Source: Microbacterium sp. BH-3-3-3 (GTDB taxonomy: Bacteria > Actinomycetota > Actinomycetes > Actinomycetales > Microbacteriaceae). From it: a stretch of DNA of 64,000 nt. The notes under the pieces are model-generated. The model was not told where the DNA came from. It saw only the letters and a list, made by a program, of their open reading frames with translations, and searched no databases. Positions 52,292-60,076 of this stretch are shown one piece after another; the stretch's first letter is position 1; each line of letters starts with the position of its first letter. A program made the translations under genes and the position numbers. The stretch spans positions 62,001-126,000 of the forward strand of contig NZ_VEFS01000004.1 of the NCBI RefSeq assembly GCF_007679045.1, written 5' to 3'.

Positions 52292-53791
52292 TCACTCCGC
52301 GGGAGGAGACACCACCCGCGGGGACGTCGGGTCGAGGCGCGCCCCCGTGCCGACACGGGCGTGGCGACGCGAGTACGCGAAGTAGATCGCGAAGCCGATG
52401 GCCAGCCAGATGAGGAAGCGCAGCCACGTCTCGACCGACAGGTTGAGCATGAGGTAGGTGCAGATCAGCGCCGAGAGGATCGGCAGAACCGGGTTGAACG
52501 GCACGCGGAAGCCGCGCTTGAGGTCGGGGCGCTTGCGGCGCAGCACGATCACGCCGATCGACACGAGCACGAACGCCGACAGGGTGCCGATGTTCACCAT
52601 CTCTTCGAGGACGCCGATCGGGGTCACCCCCGCGACGATCGCCACGATCACGGTGACGATGATCGAGATCACCCACGGGGTGCGGAAGCGCGGGTGCACC
52701 TTGGCGAGGGAGCCCGGGAGCAGGCGGTCGCGCGACATCGCGAAGATGATGCGCGTCGCGCCGATCAGCAGGGTGAGCACGACGGTGGTCAGACCCGCGA
52801 CCGCGCCGGCGGCGATGACCGTGGCCATCCACGTCTGTCCGTGGAAGGCGAAGGCGTTGGCGAGGGCCGCGGCGGGGTTGAGCTCGGAGTAGGGCACCAT
52901 GCCGGTCACGACGATGGCGACCGCGCAGTACAAGATCGTGCAGATGATGAGCGAGGCGATGATGCCGATCGGCAGGTCGCGCTGCGGGCGCTTGGTCTCT
53001 TCGGCGGTGGTGGCCACGACGTCGAAGCCGATGTAGGCGAAGAACACCAGGGCGGCACCGGCGAGGATGCCGCCGACGCCGAACGTCGCGGGCTCCAGTC
53101 CCGAGAGGAACTGCAGCAGCGGCTGGGTGAGACCCGAGGCCGACTCGGTCGGCACGGAGTCGGGGATGAACGGGTTGTAGTTCGCGGGGTTGATGAACAG
53201 GATGCCGGCGATGATGACGAACAGCACGATGAACAGCTTCACGGCGACGAGCACGAGGTTCACGCGCAGCGACTCCTTGATGCCGACGGTCATCAAACCG
53301 CCGAGCACGAGCACCAGCAGAATCGCGGGCACGTCGACCACGCCGCCGTACGAGATGGCCTCGGGCAGGGTGATGCCGAGCTGCTGCAGGAAGGTGCCGA
53401 GATACGCGCTCCATCCCTGGGCGACCACGCTCGCGCCGAGGAACATCTCGAGGATGAGGTCCCAGCCGATGATCCACGCGAACAGCTCGCCGAGCGACGC
53501 GTACGAGAAGGTGTAGGCCGAGCCCGATACGGGCACGGTCGAGGCGAACTCGGCGTAGCACATCGCCGCGAGGCCGCACGCGATCGCGGCGATGATGAAG
53601 CTGATGACCACGGCAGGGCCCGCGACGTCGTGGGCGGCGCGACCGGTGAGGGTGAAGATGCCGGCGCCGATGACGACGCCCACACCGAACACCGTCAGGT
53701 CGAGTGCGCTGAGGGACTTCTTGAGCCGGAATTCGGGCTCATCGGTGTCGGCGATGGACTGCTCCACCGACTTGGTACGGAAAAGGCTCAC
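52292..53791 (-). CDS. APC-family amino-acid permease
   Basis: 499 residues with about 12 transmembrane helices, cationic-amino-acid-transporter type. Family landmarks: GVGVVIGAGIFTLTGRAAHDVAGP-type TM1 (partly), CYAEFASTVPVSGSAYTFSYASLGELFAWIIGWDL region, and ATTAEETKRPQRDLPIGI. GTG 53791 is chosen because AGGAAGCGT precedes it. The substrate is not deducible. Confidence 0.92.
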   Translation of the reverse strand: MSLFRTKSVEQSIADTDEPEFRLKKSLSALDLTVFGVGVVIGAGIFTLTGRAAHDVAGPAVVISFIIAAIACGLAAMCYAEFASTVPVSGSAYTFSYASLGELFAWIIGWDLILEMFLGASVVAQGWSAYLGTFLQQLGITLPEAISYGGVVDVPAILLVLVLGGLMTVGIKESLRVNLVLVAVKLFIVLFVIIAGILFINPANYNPFIPDSVPTESASGLTQPLLQFLSGLEPATFGVGGILAGAALVFFAYIGFDVVATTAEETKRPQRDLPIGIIASLIICTILYCAVAIVVTGMVPYSELNPAAALANAFAFHGQTWMATVIAAGAVAGLTTVVLTLLIGATRIIFAMSRDRLLPGSLAKVHPRFRTPWVISIIVTVIVAIVAGVTPIGVLEEMVNIGTLSAFVLVSIGVIVLRRKRPDLKRGFRVPFNPVLPILSALICTYLMLNLSVETWLRFLIWLAIGFAIYFAYSRRHARVGTGARLDPTSPRVVSPPAE

Positions 53792-53964
53792 GGAACGCTT
53801 CCTCTGTCTCTGGTGATGTCCCAGGAGCGAACACCACCCGTGGAGGATAGTCCCTCGCGCGCACCCCCATCCATCGCTTGCGAAGCCGCCCGACGGCACT
53901 CGAATAGCAGATGGAATTGTCATGCGGGTAATTCATCGATTACAGGTGTAAGGTTTTTCGTATT

Positions 53965-54312
53965 ATGGCTATGAAGCACATCACGCACCTCGTCGACGAT
54001 CTCGACGGTTCCGTCCTCGAAGACGGGCAGGGAAAGCAGATCACCTTCTCCGTCGAGGGTCGGGCTTATGAAATCGACCTCTCCGACCGCAACGCCGACA
54101 AGTTCTATTCGGCGATCGCCCCCTTCGTCGACGCCGCCCGATCGGTTTCGCGCGGCACCACGACCGCCCGTCGCACGCGCACCACGCGTCGTTCGAGCGA
54201 CGTCGATCTCGGCGCCGTGCGCGAATGGGCACGCGCCAACGGGCACACCGTGAGCGACCGCGGTCGCGTTCCGGGCACTGTGCTCGACGCGTACGCGGAA
54301 GCGAATTCCTGA
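53965..54312 (+). CDS. lsr2: Lsr2-family nucleoid protein, copy 1
   Basis: 115 residues. N-terminal oligomerisation domain MAMKHITHLVDDLDGS, central Arg/Thr-rich linker (TTTARRTRTTRRSS) and C-terminal DNA-binding domain with WARANGHTVSDRGRVPGTVLDAY, where RGR is the AT-rich minor-groove hook. Lsr2 silences AT-rich DNA in actinobacteria. A TAAGGT box at 53949 is 16 nt ahead of the ATG, and the upstream 60 bp are unusually AT-rich, which may allow autoregulation. Confidence 0.95.
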   Translation: MAMKHITHLVDDLDGSVLEDGQGKQITFSVEGRAYEIDLSDRNADKFYSAIAPFVDAARSVSRGTTTARRTRTTRRSSDVDLGAVREWARANGHTVSDRGRVPGTVLDAYAEANS

Positions 54313-54359
54313 TCGCGTTCCCCCTGCGGTGACCTGCGTTCCGCGCGGGCACCGACCTT

Positions 54360-54396
54360 GAGCACCACCACGGCAGCGTTCGCCGTGGTGGTGCTC
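54360..54396 (+). terminator. Terminator between the two lsr2 genes
   Basis: Perfect 15-bp stem GAGCACC...GGC (54360-54374) with its complement (54382-54396), seven-base loop. It separates the two lsr2 genes into different transcripts. Confidence 0.8.
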
Positions 54397-54520
54397 GACC
54401 GTGTGGCGACGGGGGTTCCCCGGCGAGAGCACCTCGACACTTTCCGCGGATGCGGTGAAAGCTGACGAAGGTGCGGGTGAATTTGCAATCCGTCGCGGGG
54501 AATGGCTTACACGTGGGCCT

Positions 54521-54526
54521 TATCGT
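54521..54526 (+). promoter_or_regulatory. -10 box of lsr2 copy 2, leaderless type
   Basis: TATCGT, first base 12 nt ahead of ATG 54533, with no ribosome site. Confidence 0.45.
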
Positions 54527-54532
54527 CGCGTC

Positions 54533-54871
54533 ATGGCGAAAAAGCACATCACGCAGATGATCGACGATCTCGACGGGCGCATCATCGAAGACGGAACGAC
54601 CCTCACGTTCTCGCTCGAAGGCCGGGCATATGAAATCGATCTTTCACATGCCAATGCCGCGAGACTCCACGACGCATTTCACCCGTTCATCTCGGCCGCG
54701 CGTGTCGCCGGATCCACGGCCACGACAGTGCGACGTACTCCGCGCGGCCGGGCGATCCCCACTCGCGACCTCACCGACGTCCGCACGTGGGCGCACGAGA
54801 ACGGCTACGCCATCAACGAGCGCGGTCGCATCTCTTCCGCCGTCCTCGAGGCCTACGACGCCGCGCATTAA
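54533..54871 (+). CDS. Lsr2-family nucleoid protein, copy 2
   Basis: 112 residues, same three-part layout as copy 1: MAKKHITQMIDDLDGR, a shorter linker (STATTVRRTPRGRAI) and WAHENGYAINERGRISSAVLEAY with the RGR hook. It diverges clearly from copy 1 in the core while keeping motifs, so it is an old duplication. Own promoter and terminator flank it, allowing separate control of the two paralogues. Confidence 0.94.
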   Translation: MAKKHITQMIDDLDGRIIEDGTTLTFSLEGRAYEIDLSHANAARLHDAFHPFISAARVAGSTATTVRRTPRGRAIPTRDLTDVRTWAHENGYAINERGRISSAVLEAYDAAH

Positions 54872-54898
54872 CCGCGTCGCCTCGCCTCGCCCGCGTCG

Positions 54899-54937
54899 AA
54901 GAGACCGGATGCCCCGCTGAGCGGCATCCGGTCTCTT
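54899..54937. terminator. Terminator with paired GGATGCC/GGCATCC after lsr2 copy 2
   Basis: Perfect 15-bp stem (54899-54913 with 54923-54937), nine-base loop, followed by CTGCG. It lies between convergent lsr2 copy 2 and the dehydrogenase gene. Confidence 0.85.
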
Positions 54938-54961
54938 CTGCGTCGGGGCAGTGCTGATGGG

Positions 54962-56035
54962 TCAGACCAGGGCGGTGCGCCCGGCGCCGGCGGCGAGGCG
55001 CTCGGCGGCGAGACCCTCGGCCGCGGCCAGCGGGGTGACCCCGCGCACGGCGGCCTCGTCGAAGACGCGGCGGATGGTGTCGCCGATGCCCGCCACTCGA
55101 CCCATGATCTGCTCGAGCGTGCCCTGCTCCTTCGCGACGCCGTCGAGGTAGATCACGCCGCCCGCGTTGACCACGAAGTCGGGCGCGTACAGGATGCCGC
55201 GGGCGGCCAACCGGTCGGCTCCGGCGCGGTCAGCGAGGGGGTTGTTGGCGGGCCCGCACACGCTGCGCGCATCGAGGGCGTCGATGACGTCGTCGGTCAG
55301 CACGCCCCCGATGCCCGCGGGTACGAAGACGTCGGCGGGCACGAGGTGCGCCTCGCTCGGCTCGACCCACGCGGCGCCGAGCTCCGCGGCGGCGGAGCGC
55401 TTGGCGGGGTTGACGTCGGTGACGGTCAGCACGGCGCCCTCGGCGGCGAGGCGCTCGGCGAGACGGCCGCCGACCTGGCCGAGACCGGCGATCGTGATCC
55501 GGCGACCGGCGACGTCGCCGGTGCCCACGGCCCGCTCGAGCGTCGCCACGAGGGAGGTGTAGACGCCGAGACTGGTGGGGCCGGCCGGTTCGCCGGAGCC
55601 GCCGACGGAGTCGGGCAGACCCACGACGTGCGCGGTGCGCTCGCTGACGACGAGCATGTCTTCGGTGGTCGAGCCCACGTCTTCGGCGGTGCGGTACAGC
55701 CCGCCGAGGCTCTCGACCGCATCGCCGAGGTCGAGGAACGCGGCGCGGCGGCGGTCGGCGTCGAGAACGGTGCCCGGGGGCAGACCGACCACCGACTTGC
55801 CTCCGCCGGCGTCGAGGCCGGCGGCGGCGTTCTTGAGCGTCATCGCGGCCGACAGGCGCAGCGCGTCGCCGAGGGCGTCGGTCCACGAGGGGTAGGTCCA
55901 CAGGCGGGCGCCGCCGAGGGCGGAACCGAGAACCGAGGAGTGCAGCGCGACGGCGATGAAGAGGCCGCTGCGCCGCCCCGTGATCACCTCCACGCGCTCG
56001 TGGGTGAAATCGGGCAGGGGCAGGGCGTGGGTCAT
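54962..56035 (-). CDS. Leucine/valine dehydrogenase (Glu/Leu/Phe/Val family)
   Basis: NAD-dependent oxidative deaminase of branched-chain amino acids, 357 residues. N-terminal domain has LRLSAAMTLKNAAAGLDAGGGKSVV with both catalytic lysines; the Rossmann domain has TIAGLGQVGGRLAERLAAEGA; NPLAD and VVNAGGVIYLDG follow. ATG 56035 is chosen over 56098. The family does not separate Leu from Val preference by eye. Two hairpins lie just upstream (56053-56102). Confidence 0.9.
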   Translation of the reverse strand: MTHALPLPDFTHERVEVITGRRSGLFIAVALHSSVLGSALGGARLWTYPSWTDALGDALRLSAAMTLKNAAAGLDAGGGKSVVGLPPGTVLDADRRRAAFLDLGDAVESLGGLYRTAEDVGSTTEDMLVVSERTAHVVGLPDSVGGSGEPAGPTSLGVYTSLVATLERAVGTGDVAGRRITIAGLGQVGGRLAERLAAEGAVLTVTDVNPAKRSAAAELGAAWVEPSEAHLVPADVFVPAGIGGVLTDDVIDALDARSVCGPANNPLADRAGADRLAARGILYAPDFVVNAGGVIYLDGVAKEQGTLEQIMGRVAGIGDTIRRVFDEAAVRGVTPLAAAEGLAAERLAAGAGRTALV

Positions 56036-56052
56036 CGCGTTCCTTGTCGTCG

Positions 56053-56102
56053 GCCGCCTTGTGGGCGGCACTTCCCGGATGCCGCGGCGTTGCGGCATCC
56101 GG
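56053..56102. promoter_or_regulatory. Paired hairpins in the divergent dehydrogenase/ybaK region
   Basis: GCCGCC/GGCGGC (56053-56058 with 56064-56069), and CCGGATGCCGC (56075-56085) with GCGGCATCCGG (56092-56102, six-base loop). They lie 18-67 bp upstream of the dehydrogenase ATG, so they are not a terminator for a known gene; they may act as leader RNA or protein site. Confidence 0.5.
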
Positions 56103-56194
56103 AATCCATTCTGACGCGTCGCCGGGCGTCACGCGAGCGCACGTTCGCGGGTCGCCCGTGCGCGTTCGCGCCCGGCCGGTGGCGGGGCTCGCTC

Positions 56195-56200
56195 TAGGCT
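56195..56200 (+). promoter_or_regulatory. -10 box of the YbaK-like gene, leaderless type
   Basis: TAGGCT, first base 13 nt ahead of ATG 56208, with no ribosome site. Confidence 0.5.
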
Positions 56201-56207
56201 GTCGGGC

Positions 56208-56684
56208 ATGACCGACGCCCTCCCCACCCGTAGTCGCCTGGTCGCTGCCGCCCTCGAGGAGGCGGGCATCGCCGGCCGCATCGTCGTGCTGCCGGATGCC
56301 GCGTCGACGGCTGCGCTTGCCGCGGCCGCCCTCGGTGTCGAGGTCGGCGCGATCGCCAACAGCCTCGTGTTCTGGAGCGACGACGAGCCTCTGCTCGTCA
56401 TGACCAGCGGTGCGCATCGGGTCGACACGACGGCTCTCGCCGAGCGGCTCGGACGCGGCGGCATCCGTCGGGCGACCCCCGAGCAGGTGCTCACCGCGAC
56501 CGGCCAGCCCATCGGGGGAGTGGCCCCGACCGGACACCCCGCGCCCCTGACCACGGTGGTCGACGAAGACCTCGCGGCCTTCCCCGAGATCTGGGCCGCG
56601 GGCGGCACGCCGCACACGGTGTTTCCGCTGACGTTCGACGAGCTGGTGCGGCTGACCGGCGGCACGGTGACGCGGGTCGCCTGA
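56208..56684 (+). CDS. YbaK/EbsC-family aminoacyl-tRNA deacylase-like protein
   Basis: 158 residues. YbaK-like trans-editing fold that hydrolyses mischarged tRNA: LGVEVGAIANSLVFWSDDEPLLVMTSGAHRVD-type region (partly), then GGVAPTGHP and AGGTPHTVFPLTFDEL. These hold the conserved Lys-poor variant of the pocket. Probably Cys- or Ala-tRNA(Pro) type, not certain. Followed by the palindrome array. Confidence 0.88.
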   Translation: MTDALPTRSRLVAAALEEAGIAGRIVVLPDAASTAALAAAALGVEVGAIANSLVFWSDDEPLLVMTSGAHRVDTTALAERLGRGGIRRATPEQVLTATGQPIGGVAPTGHPAPLTTVVDEDLAAFPEIWAAGGTPHTVFPLTFDELVRLTGGTVTRVA

Positions 56685-56707
56685 GCGGGTGCGATCGTCA
56701 GGTGGCT

Positions 56708-57166
56708 GAGCTTGTCGAAGTCACCGGGGGTTCGCGGGGCGTGGGGTGGTGCGACGTGAGGTGGCTGAGCTTGTCGAAGTCACCGGGGGTCCGCGGGTTC
56801 CGGTCCCTTCGACAGGCTCAGGGACCTGGGGTTCGCGGGTCTCCGGTCCCTTCGACAGGCTCAGGGACCTGGGTTCTGCGGGTTTCCGGTCCCTTCGACG
56901 GGCTCAGGGACCTGGGTTCTGTGGGTTGCGGTCCCTTCGACGGGCTCAGGGACCTGGGGTCCGCGGGTTGCGGTCCCTTCGACAGGCTCAGGGACCTGGG
57001 TTCTGTGGGTTGCGGTCCCTTCGACGGGCTCAGGGACCTCGGTTCTGTGGGTTGCGGTCCCTTCGACAGGCTCAGGGACCTGGGGGTCCGCGGGTTGCGG
57101 TCCCTTCGACAGGCTCAGGGACCTCGGTTCTGCGAATTTCCGGGCCCTTCGACGGGCTCAGGAAGG
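56708..57166. repeat. Nine-copy tandem array of the 25-bp palindrome
   Basis: Full copies start at 56803, 56846, 56888, 56930, 56972, 57014, 57056, 57099 and 57142, a 42-43 bp period. Each has arms GGTCCCT and AGGGACC around TCGAC-A/G-GGCTC (the last copy is degenerate). Two half copies TGAGCTTGTCGAAG precede at 56708 and 56767. Spacers of 17-18 bp are related (TGGGTTCTGTGGGTTGC and variants), unlike CRISPR spacers. No gene is credible in this 528-bp gap. Confidence 0.95.
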
Positions 57167-57212
57167 GGAAGGGCCGGGCGGCGGCGGGTCGGGGCGGCGC
57201 CGCCCGGCGGGC

Positions 57213-59165
57213 TCACACCCCGGGGGCGGGTGTGAGGGCTGTGAGGCAGACCACCGCAGCGGCGGCCGACCACGCCTGCGGACGGCAGGCGGCGGGGTAG
57301 GGCGTCGGCACCGACGAGTGGGTACGCGGGTCGCCCGCGTGCAGCTCGGGCACGCGGTACGCGAAGCCCTCGGCGGCATCGAGCAGGCCGTCGACCACCG
57401 CGCGCGCCTGGTCGTGCAGGCCCGCACGCAGCATGCCGTACGCGGCGATCGCGGTGTCGTGCACCCAGACGCTGCCCCCGTGATACGACAGCGGCCAGTA
57501 TCCGGCGGCGCCGGTCGACATGGTGCGGATGCCGTATCCACTCGACATGCTCTCGCCCAGCAACAGCTGGGCGACGTGCGCCTCTTCGGCGGGGGAGAGG
57601 ATGCCGGTGCCGAGCAGGTGCCCGATGTTGCTGGTCAGCGTGTCGACCGGGCGCTTGTCGCGGTCGAGGGCGACGGCGGGGTAGCGGCCCTCGGGCGTCT
57701 CGACCCAGTAGGTCGCGGCGAAACGCTCCTTGAGGTCGGCGGCCCAGGCGCGCCAGAACGCGACGTCATCGGCATCCGCCCCCTCACCGAACTGCTCGAG
57801 CAGGTCGGCTCCGGCGAGGGCGGCCTCGTACGCGTACGCCTGCACCTCGCACAGGGCGATCGGACCCTCGGCGAGGCGGCCGTCGCGCCACTGGATGGAG
57901 TCGCCCGAGTCCTTCCACCCCTGGTTCGACAGGCCCGTGCCCATGCGGTCGATGTAGTCGAGGAAGCCGTCTCCGTCGCTGTCGCCGCTGTCGCGGATCC
58001 AGCCGAGGGCGCCGCGGAGCGTGGGGAGCAGCGCGCGCACCTCGGCCTCGGGCATGCCGCCGCGCCAGGCGTCGGCGAGCAGGCAGATCCACAGCGGGGT
58101 CGAGTCGACGCTGCCGTAGTACTTCGGCGGCAGCACGATGCCCTCACCGGGGATCTCGAGCGCCGAGGCCCGCAGCTCGTGCAGGATCTTGCCCGGTTCC
58201 TGCGCGGTCTGCGCGTCGTCGTCGGCGCCCTGCAGGCGGGCGAGGACACGCAGAGTGGATGCCGCGATCTCGCAGTCGAGCGGGAGCGCGAGCCGCGCGG
58301 CCCAGATCGAGTCGCGGCCGAAGAGCGTGAAGAACCACGGCGCTCCCGCGGCGAAGAACTCGTCGTCGGGGTGATCGGGGAGCACGAGCCGCAGGGCGTC
58401 GAGGTCGTCGAGCGCCGTGCGCAGCCATCGCGACAGGCGCGGGTCGGGGGCGGTCGCGGCGAGGGCAGCGGCATCCCACCGGGCGGGAGCCGTGGCCGAG
58501 CCCACGACGAGGGTGTCGTCGCGGAGCGTCAGCGTCCACCCGATCTCGGCGGAGCCGAAGGGAGCGATCTCGACGTCCCACTCGGCCTCGACCTCGTGAC
58601 CGGTCGACGCCACGCGGGCGCCCGGCGCGACGAGGTCGAGGCCCTGGGCACCGGCATCCACTCGGGCTTCGTCTCCCTCGATCACGGTGTCGGCGTCGCG
58701 CGCGGCTGCGTGACCCGACTTCACCTCGTGCAGCTGGGCGAACTCCGGCGCGAGGGTCAGCCGCAGCGTGGTGCGGAGGGGGTGGTCGACGCGCGAGTGC
58801 ACGGTCCACGACTCGCTCACCACGCCGTCGGCGACGCGGCGGTCGCGCAGCAGCCGCACCTTCGGGTCGGGCGTGGTGTCGTCGAGCCCGCGCAGCAGTC
58901 CGCCGAAGACCACGCGCGAGGCGCCGTCGGGGGCGGTCGAGATCCACTCGATCGGTGAGCCGTCGCAGCTCGCGGTGAGCGAGCGCACGTGCCGCACGTC
59001 GCCGTGGTAGACACCGTGCACCGCGGCCGCGCCCATGTCTCCCGTGCCGTCGGACCACACCTGGGTGGGGGCCCGCAGCACGATGAGCGCATCGCTGAGC
59101 AGCGGTTGCAGGGGAGGGGTGTCGACCGTCGTCCCGGCAGGCGAGGTGGTGGGGGCGGTGGTCAT
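57213..59165 (-). CDS. Amylo-alpha-1,6-glucosidase/debranching-type glycosidase
   Basis: 650 residues from ATG 59165. N-terminal glycogen-debranching β-domain (about 20-215; HGVYHGDVRHVRSLTASCDG) and an (α/α)6 catalytic domain (about 240-640) with APWFFTLFGRDSIWAARLAL, PPKYYGSVDSTPLWICLLADAW and STGAAGYWPLSYHGGSVWVHDTAIAA-type blocks (partly). Family members cleave α-glucosidic bonds of oligosaccharides or mannosylglycerate-like sugars. Its start overlaps the end of the permease gene (ATGA-type), linking it to the sugar importer operon. Confidence 0.9.
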   Translation of the reverse strand: MTTAPTTSPAGTTVDTPPLQPLLSDALIVLRAPTQVWSDGTGDMGAAAVHGVYHGDVRHVRSLTASCDGSPIEWISTAPDGASRVVFGGLLRGLDDTTPDPKVRLLRDRRVADGVVSESWTVHSRVDHPLRTTLRLTLAPEFAQLHEVKSGHAAARDADTVIEGDEARVDAGAQGLDLVAPGARVASTGHEVEAEWDVEIAPFGSAEIGWTLTLRDDTLVVGSATAPARWDAAALAATAPDPRLSRWLRTALDDLDALRLVLPDHPDDEFFAAGAPWFFTLFGRDSIWAARLALPLDCEIAASTLRVLARLQGADDDAQTAQEPGKILHELRASALEIPGEGIVLPPKYYGSVDSTPLWICLLADAWRGGMPEAEVRALLPTLRGALGWIRDSGDSDGDGFLDYIDRMGTGLSNQGWKDSGDSIQWRDGRLAEGPIALCEVQAYAYEAALAGADLLEQFGEGADADDVAFWRAWAADLKERFAATYWVETPEGRYPAVALDRDKRPVDTLTSNIGHLLGTGILSPAEEAHVAQLLLGESMSSGYGIRTMSTGAAGYWPLSYHGGSVWVHDTAIAAYGMLRAGLHDQARAVVDGLLDAAEGFAYRVPELHAGDPRTHSSVPTPYPAACRPQAWSAAAAVVCLTALTPAPGV

Positions 59166-60076
59166 TCTTTGACGGCTCCTTCGCTGGCGTTCATGATGCG
59201 GCGCTGGAAGATGAAGAACACCACGGCGACCGGGATCGTCATGATGGCCGCGGCCGCGAGTTTGAGGGGGAATTGGCTGCCCTGGCTGAGCTGACCGCTC
59301 GCCAGCGCCGCCACGCCCTTGGTCAGGGTGGTGAGTTCGGGCGACTGGGTGGAGATGACGAAGTGGCTCAGCTCGTTCCACGATCCCTGGAACGACAGGA
59401 TCACGATCGTGATGAGCGCGGGCCGGGCCATCGGCAGCACGACCGACCAGAAGATGCGGAACGTGCCGGCTCCGTCGATGCGGGCCTGCTCCTCGACCGA
59501 GGGGGGGATCGACTCGAAGAAGTTCTTCATGATGAACACGCCCGCGGCATCGACCAGCAACGGCAGGATCATGCCCGCGTACGAGTCGTACATGCCGAGC
59601 TGGTTGATCACGAGGAACTTCGGGATCAGCAGCACCACCGAGGGCACGGCCATCACGGCGATCAGGGCGGCGAACACCACCCCGCGCCCGCGGAACTGCA
59701 GGCGCGCGAGGGCGTACCCGGCGAGGGAGTTGAAGAACACCCGGCCGGCGGTGACGAACAGGGTCACCACGACCGAGTTGCCGAACCACACGGGGAAGTC
59801 GGAGTTCAGGAACAACCGCTCGTAGGCCGCCCACGTGAACGGTTGGGGCGCGAGCGAGATCGGGTCGGCCGCCGCCGCGGCATCCGTCTTGAACGACGTC
59901 GCCACCTGCACGAGGAACGGATAGATGTAGATGACCGCGAGAACGATCAGCAGGACGTAGAGACCGATCTGCCAGCGCAGGGCCTTGCCCGACATGCGGT
60001 GCTTCGCGGGCCGACCGGGCCCGTCGATGCGCTGCTCGGCGAGAACGGTGGTCTGGGGCGAGGCCGTGGCGGTCAT
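59162..60076 (-). CDS. Sugar ABC importer permease, MalG-like
   Basis: 304 residues, six transmembrane helices, after a cytoplasmic N-terminus of about 30. EAA loop reads EEQARIDGAGTFRIFWSVVLP near residue 210. Overlaps the MalF-like gene by 4 nt and the glycosidase gene by 4 nt, so all three are translationally coupled. Confidence 0.95.
   Translation of the reverse strand: MTATASPQTTVLAEQRIDGPGRPAKHRMSGKALRWQIGLYVLLIVLAVIYIYPFLVQVATSFKTDAAAAADPISLAPQPFTWAAYERLFLNSDFPVWFGNSVVVTLFVTAGRVFFNSLAGYALARLQFRGRGVVFAALIAVMAVPSVVLLIPKFLVINQLGMYDSYAGMILPLLVDAAGVFIMKNFFESIPPSVEEQARIDGAGTFRIFWSVVLPMARPALITIVILSFQGSWNELSHFVISTQSPELTTLTKGVAALASGQLSQGSQFPLKLAAAAIMTIPVAVVFFIFQRRIMNASEGAVKE

Noticed and set aside
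56803..57166. CRISPR array
   Set aside because: The regular period suggests one, but spacers are only 17-18 bp and are variants of each other, and no cas gene is present.
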